Positions 58,401 through 64,000 of a stretch of DNA of 64,000 nucleotides are shown piece by piece. The DNA is from Solicoccozyma terricola (Eukaryota > Basidiomycota > Tremellomycetes > Filobasidiales > Piskurozymaceae): positions 847,446 to 911,445 of the forward strand of contig BCLD01000007.1 in the NCBI GenBank assembly GCA_001600875.1, in the 5' to 3' direction. Each line of letters opens with the position of its first letter. The stretch's first letter is position 1. Under the pieces are notes generated by a model. That model ran no database searches, had not been told where the DNA came from, and saw nothing but the letters and a program-made list of their open reading frames with translations. The position numbers and the translations under genes are program-made.

Positions 58401-59332
58401 CCTGGTCGAATGATACGGTCATCAGTTTTGAGACAAGAGGAGTTCGAGGACGACATACTCACCTTGACTCTGCCTCCAAGCAGCCATGACCTCGGCCTTT
58501 GTCTTTCCCTTCGTATCCAGCTCCTTGACCCTTCCCGGTGCTGGGTATCCCAAGCCCAATTTCGGTGCGCCGACTTGTTTCGATGACATTGAAGGAACGC
58601 TACGACTTGCTCGAAGGGGTGCTTTGATCGTCGGAGTGGCTGCCGGGTTAAGCGAGGACAGAGCAAGGAGTAGTCGAAGATGAGAGTCTGTGTCTGACAG
58701 GGTGTGCTAGTGGTTGAAGGAAAGAGGAGGTCAGGGAGGTAGGTCGTAGAAGTCCCGTCGGGCTCGCTCGACTCACTGATTGTTCCAGTTTGGTGTGCAA
58801 AACGTCGAAGCGCAAGACCTTGTCCTCGTCGTATCTCTTCCGTTCTGAACTGGCAGATGAAGGAGGACGAGATGATCTCGCTGTCGAGAGGTAGGCACGA
58901 GCTATGGACGCTGACTCTCCTGCTTCAATAGTTGGAGTTACAGATACGCTGTATGCGGTGTAAGGTCAGGAGGACGTTTCCATTCGAACATAAGACGCTA
59001 ATAAAAAAGGCCCAAACCCACCGATCAAGAATCTGATAACACCAGTCCACCAGATCTTTCACCTTTTCCTTCCTCGTCGCTTCGTTGAAATTGTCCTTTG
59101 ATTCTATCGCCTTGCTTGAGCCTGGCTTCTCTTTGGAAGCTGCAGCAGACTCTGGACGTCTTCTGACCGACGGTGCCAGTGCCGGTATACAGTTGTATAC
59201 CAACGTCTCGATGGGAGACGCGGCTGGCATCATTGGTGTGGAAGGACGTGACGCGCGGGTGGACGTGGATGCTGAGGACGGTATGGCGAGCTGAGCCATG
59301 GTGGGCGCTGAGTCGTGAGTGTACGATGCCAT
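55494..59332 (-). CDS. Gamma-tubulin complex component 3 (GCP3/SPC98/Alp6)
   Basis: Fifteen exons on the minus strand (59022-59332, 58777-58948, 58463-58706, 58124-58401, 57917-58093, 57608-57857, 57456-57550, 57119-57397, 56960-57056, 56725-56908, 56326-56666, 56038-56270, 55920-55982, 55799-55864, 55494-55742), 1012 residues. GRIP1/GRIP2 marks are clear: LLRDMLYLLQGIDGAHVRF, LGLLYRMVAGF, SLCHFLQKELGEYHRLISVLEAQ, GGALISAIYSHTSHGDPFIRNL, NWIFSGHLYDPFNEFFV, FSTGKSINFIR, RYILLTAGDFADILLE and FMGELQAF. GCP3 pairs with GCP2 and gamma-tubulin to nucleate microtubules at spindle pole bodies. In intron 5 a nearer acceptor would leave a 35-nt intron; the acceptor at 57858 was preferred because it restores the family sequence. 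Confidence 0.93.
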
Positions 59333-59523
59333 GAGCGACGGGTGGTGGTGGTGGTGGTGGTTGTGGTGGTTGTGCTGTGGGTGGGGTGTTGTTGACCATT
59401 GAATGTAAACACTAGGAACGCGTGGGAGGGCATCAGAGCGCAGCAGTGCGCTTCTATTTGGTCACAGTGGCAACGCAGTCATCCATCAAGTACATAGATA
59501 GCTCGTCCCCTTCACCCAGCTCG

Positions 59524-59940
59524 CTAGACAGCCTGAACCCAAATTGACCCCTCCCACTGCATCCTCCGAGCCATGTTCCTCTCTTCCAAATATACGATAA
59601 TCTCATCGATGACGGGTCCACGATGTCCTTCCTCGCGGATCTCTGAAGCGAGCTCGCCGAGTAACATTGCCTGGTTATCCCACCCACCCCTTGCTCGACG
59701 TCAGAGATGTATATCGAGGACCAACGGGCGGGCCAGTTTTGCACTCACAGCACTCTGCGGATCTACCTCATAAAGCCTGCTAATCACACGCTGAGCTAAC
59801 GCGGGAATCCTCCTTCTCTCTTCAGGAGTCAGATTGGGATCTTCCTCCATCAAGAAATCACGACCGTAAGAGTTTCCATATCCTCCAGCGTTTTGATTGT
59901 TGGATTCGGAGGAACCGTAGTTGTCGTTATAATAGGACAT
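59524..59940 (-). CDS. Small conserved-looking protein of unknown function
   Basis: Two exons on the minus strand (59749-59940, 59524-59670), 112 residues, joined in phase 0 by a GTGAGT donor and CCAG acceptor. The N-terminal 30 residues are Asn/Gly/Tyr/Ser-rich. The rest is helical and charged: LTPEERRRIPALAQRVISRLYEVDPQSA, then AMLLGELASEIREEG and VIDEIIVYLEERNMARR. It looks like a compact helical domain. No family recognised. The frame continues upstream to an ATG at 60123, but that stretch does not read like protein, so 59940 was chosen. Confidence 0.7.
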
Positions 59941-62035
59941 GGTGGTGTTAAAAAGGTGGACGGGTCCAGCTTTTGGATTATGGCTTGCCACGGGATGTTG
60001 ACAGGTGTGTGTATCGACAGAAGATATGTTGTCGATGATAGATTTGGTGGTATATCCGAAAGGGGGGAAGGAACAATTCCAACACGTCGGATGGGTCCAG
60101 TTTAGTGGTCTTGACATCCCCAACCAAGCACACCGTCAAGAAGGGAAAAGACCAATACCTCAATTTCCCAACTAACCCGAAACCATGTTACCCAGTGCAG
60201 TGCGTGTCACTCACCCGAAAACCTCAAGGGATCGTTTCGAAAAGCCTAATAGGATGTCTCACTCTGCCTTTGAGAGATTCACGAGAACGAATCAGGGTCA
60301 AAAGGGAATGAAGCGATCAAATGACGGTCAAGAGTTTGGCGAGTGGCGAAAAAAAAAATGTAAAAGAGATGCAATGTGGATTCGACGAGTCTCTGGCAAT
60401 ACCAAAAAATGCACAAGGCTTGACGCTCTTATACCCTCTCCTCGTTGTGCGTTTGCATTTCTATGACTCCTCGCCGTTCCAGAGAGGTAGTCAAAGCGAG
60501 ATTTTGCCTCGTGGGGAACACATGTTTAAGTCGGGTGGCTATTACCGAAGGATGATGGGTGGAGGGGAGGCGATAGGACACCGCATGACAAGGTGTCGTG
60601 CTTCAGATACTCACCCAAAATGAGGAGGGATGTACGTTCGAATTTACCCTGCTTCCGGATTTCCTCGCCTCGACTACATTCTTGCAAAGATCCGCCTGCA
60701 CTTTCAGTCCCCATTCCCGGACCTACATTGCCCGGACCTAGCACAGCCGGATACATCGGTAATACACGAAACTGAGAAACACTAGGTAGATGTGTTGGTC
60801 GAAGGGGGTGGAGAGTCGACTAGTGAGGGATGCATCCTGGCTGGTTTTGGCCAGTCTAGCGGCTGACTTTCTTTATTTTGCTTGCAACACGCAGCCAAAG
60901 CACCTTATCACGGACCTTTGAGAATCTTGATATTTGCCCGGGGTTTGCAGGCCACATAGAGTAAACGCTACCGGGCTCTCAGTCGACGAGTTTCCTATCA
61001 TAAGACCACCCACATGATCTATGTCGCCTCAGACTGTGATCGGCATGACGAGGACGGCGATCGATGTGGCTGAATTAGTGATCGAGAGGGAGGAAAGTCC
61101 AGGAAACGCGGCTCGGCTGCGTCCGCGACTAGGCACTAACCATCGAGAACTGGGTACAGAGCCTCCGCGTCGAGTCCCGACCACGTCTGCGACCACACAC
61201 GGAGAGTTGTCATCCACGTCTGTGCATTGGGCCCCCGGCCCGATTACTCCGCTGATTTTCCTCGGTCCCTTTGTCTGTCCACTGTCTCTGTCTGTCTCTC
61301 TCTGTGTCTGTGTCTGTCTCTCGCCACTCACCCCACACAGTTAAATGGAGGTATTTCCGCTTTTTCGCAGAGGAGTGCCCCGCGACAACGGACGGATCCA
61401 ATGGCGATTCTAGCGGCGTCATTTTGGCGCAGATCCAGCACATCAGGTTACATATGTATATGTATTCGATTTGGTCAGATGGTCATGCGGAGCCACTGCT
61501 GGTAGCGGGTGGTAGCTGGTCCAACAAATGCGGAGCTGGTCCTGAGCTCCCCATCTCACTGCACAAAACATCATCAGGCTGCAATCCACTCTGCATTCTT
61601 TCCTCGACGTGATATCGCAGTTGATTACTGGACAACCTCACTATACTCCAACGGAACGCTGTGCCAAGCCTTTTTGCAGTGTCGAGGACGGCTAACTCAC
61701 TTCACCACTTGCCCTCAAGGTCGTGGTCACCACGACGGTCGTGGATCTTACTGCTCCATCGTCACGTCGTCGCACAACTACTGTTGCTCTTGTCCTTTGA
61801 ATGTTCCCCCGGATACAGGACCGGATCTGATCAGGTGTAAGTCTTAACATCATTTGCCCCTGTCATCTCGTGCTCACCATAACCCCCNCCCCCCCCCCCC
61901 CGGGGCCCCCATCTGCTGCCACACTCGTAATACTGTGCAACGGTATCTACTTTTTACCTCACGATCTCGCTCCAGACCTCACACGTCACAATAAGCCAAC
62001 ATCCCTGGCAAACTTGATAGCGTCACGCGTCCCAA
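59941..62035. other. 2.1-kb stretch with no gene seen
   Basis: No ORF here has recognisable motifs or supported splice joins. It contains a TCTG/TCTC microsatellite at about 61271-61322 and a broken C run at 61883-61901 with an unresolved base N at 61888, which marks an assembly or base-calling problem. It could hold an unrecognised small gene, a noncoding RNA, or the long promoter and 5' UTR of the next gene. Confidence 0.5.
61271..61322. repeat. TCTG/TCTC microsatellite
   Basis: An imperfect run of TCTG, TCTC and TGTG words over about 50 bp. Creates Ser/Leu/Cys-rich spurious ORFs. Confidence 0.7.
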
Positions 62036-63805
62036 ATGACCTCGACATACGTTCTTCAATCACCCCTTTCTCCCCCAACTTGCTCCACCTCCCTCCTCCG
62101 TCCTACCAATCCAGCATTCGACGACTCGGCTCCTAGCGGTGGAATCCTCATAAATCGCAGACGCCCATCGGATCTGTCCATTGATACCGGGATAGCAGAG
62201 ATGAACGGAGGGATGGGGATTGGCTTGGGAGGGGGGATGCCTACGTCCGCTCCCTCGTCGATGGGAAGATCGGAACAGATGGATAGCGCCATGCCGTCGA
62301 TGAAACGTTCCCCGTTGGAAGGCAGTGGCGGCAGTGATGGCATACTGCAACCGCCACTTCCATCGCCTCCAGGATTGTCTGGTCGGCAACCCGATGCGTC
62401 TGCCGTCCCTCATCCAGTCAAGATCAGATTCGCTCCACTACCTTCTCCTCAACGCCAGAGATCACTCTCCACTGGTCGCAACATCAACATGGAAGCTACA
62501 ATGACAAGCGACGGAACGAGGATCGCCAAGCTGGCCAAACGGATCCCAGGAAAAGATGGTGAATGGGATGGGGATCCATATGACGAGCATGCCATCGATG
62601 ATGAAGACGAGGAAGAGGAGGAATCAGTGAAGCGCTCTTGGAGGAATATGGGTATGGGGAATTGGTCACGGACATCTACCGGGTCAATCTCCGGAGCGAC
62701 TTCCTCGTACACCATGCGATTGCTCAAACCTCTGAGGGGAAACGATGCGGAGCCCATGGACAAAGTCATGATGGCAAAGGCGCTCGAAGGAGCTCCGTTG
62801 AAGAAATCGGTGTCAACCGGCGGACTGATTGGGTCGTCGCCATTCCGCTCGTCGGCAGAAAAGGCACGGAAGAGCAGCTTCCGATCAGGTGGAACTTCGG
62901 GCTCTTTTTCAAGAGGCTCGGGACAATCAGGGCATCGAGCGTCATCATCGTTCGAGACCCCGGATTTCTCTTCTCTTTCTTCGTCTTTGGGTGGCCAACA
63001 GTCTTACAAGTCCGAATCACCCTCTGGTTCCTTTAACTCATCGGTACCGGTGGCACGTCCTGTCAAGATGCTCAACGGTCGTGTCTATGGCAAACGAGCC
63101 GCAGATGAAGCCGCGGCCCGTCGCATGTCGTCAGAACCAGCTTTCGTAGAGTGGGGCGGGATGATGGGCGAAAAGAATGTTGGTGGCATGGGATCAAACC
63201 AAACGCAACAAACGATACGGACCGATCGAAGTGAAGGTGGTGGTGGCGGCATGGGATCGAATTCGATCGTCGATGACGAGGATGATGGATCGGGAATAGC
63301 GTGGGTTAGGAAGAGAAGGGAGGCTAGGGAACGTCTACGCAGAGAGAGCGAGGCTGAAGAAGCAAGGCAAGCGGACTTAGCCGCAGCGTCAACGCGGATA
63401 GACGTGTCGCCTCGCGGTAGTTCAACCACGGACACACTGGATGTCCCCACTATCAACGTTGCTCCTCCCCCGAAGCACGGCGAGGACCACCTTGTCCAGG
63501 CCGTCTTCGTCCCTGGCGCAAAGGAAGATGAGCTGCCAGAATCGGCGAGCGGGCTACCAAAATTCGCGCCGTACGACAATGATTCTGAAGAGAGTAGCGA
63601 CAGTTCGGATGGGTACGAGGAGGATGATCAGAATGAATACAGCGATGACGATGAGGAGGATTTGATTGGTGAGGAAGAGGCGAAGAGGTAAGTGAAGTGG
63701 TCGGGAGAGCCTTTCAACTGCTTATGTCAATCATTTCACTCCAGGACAACGTCTTCAGCGGCTGGTGTGGAGGTCATGGTTCAACGCAAGGTTGCAGCGG
63801 GGTAA
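62036..63805 (+). CDS. Acidic, Ser-rich disordered protein of unknown function
   Basis: Two exons, 62036-63687 and 63745-63805, 570 residues. The sequence is mostly low complexity: Ser/Gly/Pro-rich N-terminal third with a VKIRFAPLPSPQRQRSLS motif, an acidic patch (EHAIDDEDEEEEE), then short conserved-looking segments (RPVKMLNGRVYGKRAA, GSGIAWVRKRREARERLRRE) and an acidic tail rich in EESSDSSDG/DDD before the intron. The second exon ends VQRKVAAG. The SP sites and RSLS/KSVSTGG motifs suggest a phosphorylated regulator. No family recognised. The ATG at 62036 is the first in frame after the C run. Confidence 0.75.
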
Positions 63806-64000
63806 TTTGATACATAACTCGGGGACGAATATTGCTCGATCGACAGGCAAGGTGTAACTACAAAAGGAAGGGTTGTATAGACTTCTCTAATGAGAGTCAC
63901 AAATTGTTTCTGAATGTGTAAACAGACATGAGATGTTGCTGATTGTGACACAAAGACGTGCTTGCGACACACCATGTCTCAGAGATAGGAGTCGCCACGC
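63806..64000. other. Window end, no gene seen
   Basis: 195 bp of 3' flank after the acidic protein gene. No coding-like frame and no repeat noticed. Confidence 0.5.

Noticed and set aside
61029..61847. Several ORFs of 70-113 residues in the gene-free stretch
   Set aside because: Low-complexity readings of the microsatellite or Cys/Ser-rich chance frames without splice support or recognised motifs.

Overview
This window is nuclear DNA from a basidiomycete fungus, most likely a tremellomycete yeast (Cryptococcus/Kwoniella/Tremella-like). Three things point there: very high intron density, with most introns 45-90 nt, GT(G/A)NGT donors and CTNAC/CTAAT branch sites; compact gene spacing of 60-600 bp; and protein families that match this group. 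I read 27 protein-coding genes, nearly all rebuilt exon by exon. Every rebuilt coding length is a multiple of three. I saw no tRNA, rRNA, CRISPR array or prokaryotic feature.

Layout. 0-1 kb: LTR-like sequence and a 5'-truncated coding fragment. 1-5 kb: F-BAR/SH3 cytokinesis protein. 5-8 kb: glycine-rich RNA-binding protein. 8-10.4 kb: USP39/Sad1 spliceosomal protein. 10.7-12.5 kb: GNAT acetyltransferase and a small Cys-motif protein. 13.3-16.1 kb: cytochrome P450. 16.4-17.6 kb: secreted protein (minus strand). 18.5-21.1 kb: short-chain dehydrogenase and a peroxisomal enoyl-CoA hydratase/isomerase. 21.3-22.1 kb: ERG28 (minus). 22.3-23.3 kb: MED19-like. 23.3-25.4 kb: CTU2/NCS2 (minus). 25.5-26.9 kb: DNAJC8/Spf31-like. 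27-28 kb: HIT protein (minus). 28.2-29.3 kb: flavin-reductase-like protein. 29.5-31.3 kb: RMI1. 31.5-32.1 kb: unknown. 32.5-35.6 kb: RRP6 (minus). 35.9-40.6 kb: VNX1/CAX-type cation-proton antiporter (minus). 41.2-45.4 kb: PH/coiled-coil protein. 45.6-46.3 kb: LSM2. 46.9-49.5 kb: SLX4-like. 49.6-50.5 kb: SWC6/VPS71 (minus). 50.7-55.4 kb: RRP12. 55.5-59.3 kb: GCP3/SPC98 (minus). 59.5-59.9 kb: small unknown (minus). 60-62 kb: no gene seen. 62-63.8 kb: acidic disordered protein.

These are mostly housekeeping genes: splicing (USP39, DNAJC8, LSM2), RNA decay and ribosome export (RRP6, RRP12), genome stability (RMI1, SLX4), transcription and chromatin (MED19, SWC6), tRNA thiolation (CTU2), sterol synthesis (ERG28) and microtubule nucleation (GCP3). 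I see no operon-like logic. Many pairs are divergent with 170-220 bp between starts (ERG28/MED19, CTU2/DNAJC8, HIT/flavin reductase, SWC6/RRP12) or convergent with 60-150 bp between stops.

I did not find an obviously new multi-gene system. The most unusual signals are in gene architecture: a probable 3-nt micro-exon and a GC-AG intron in the F-BAR gene; an LSM2 gene whose start codon stands alone on its exon and is followed by an 11-nt exon; the P450 heme-cysteine loop on a 19-nt exon; long C-homopolymers inside introns (62 nt in ERG28); and an ERG28 stop codon inside a tandem repeat.
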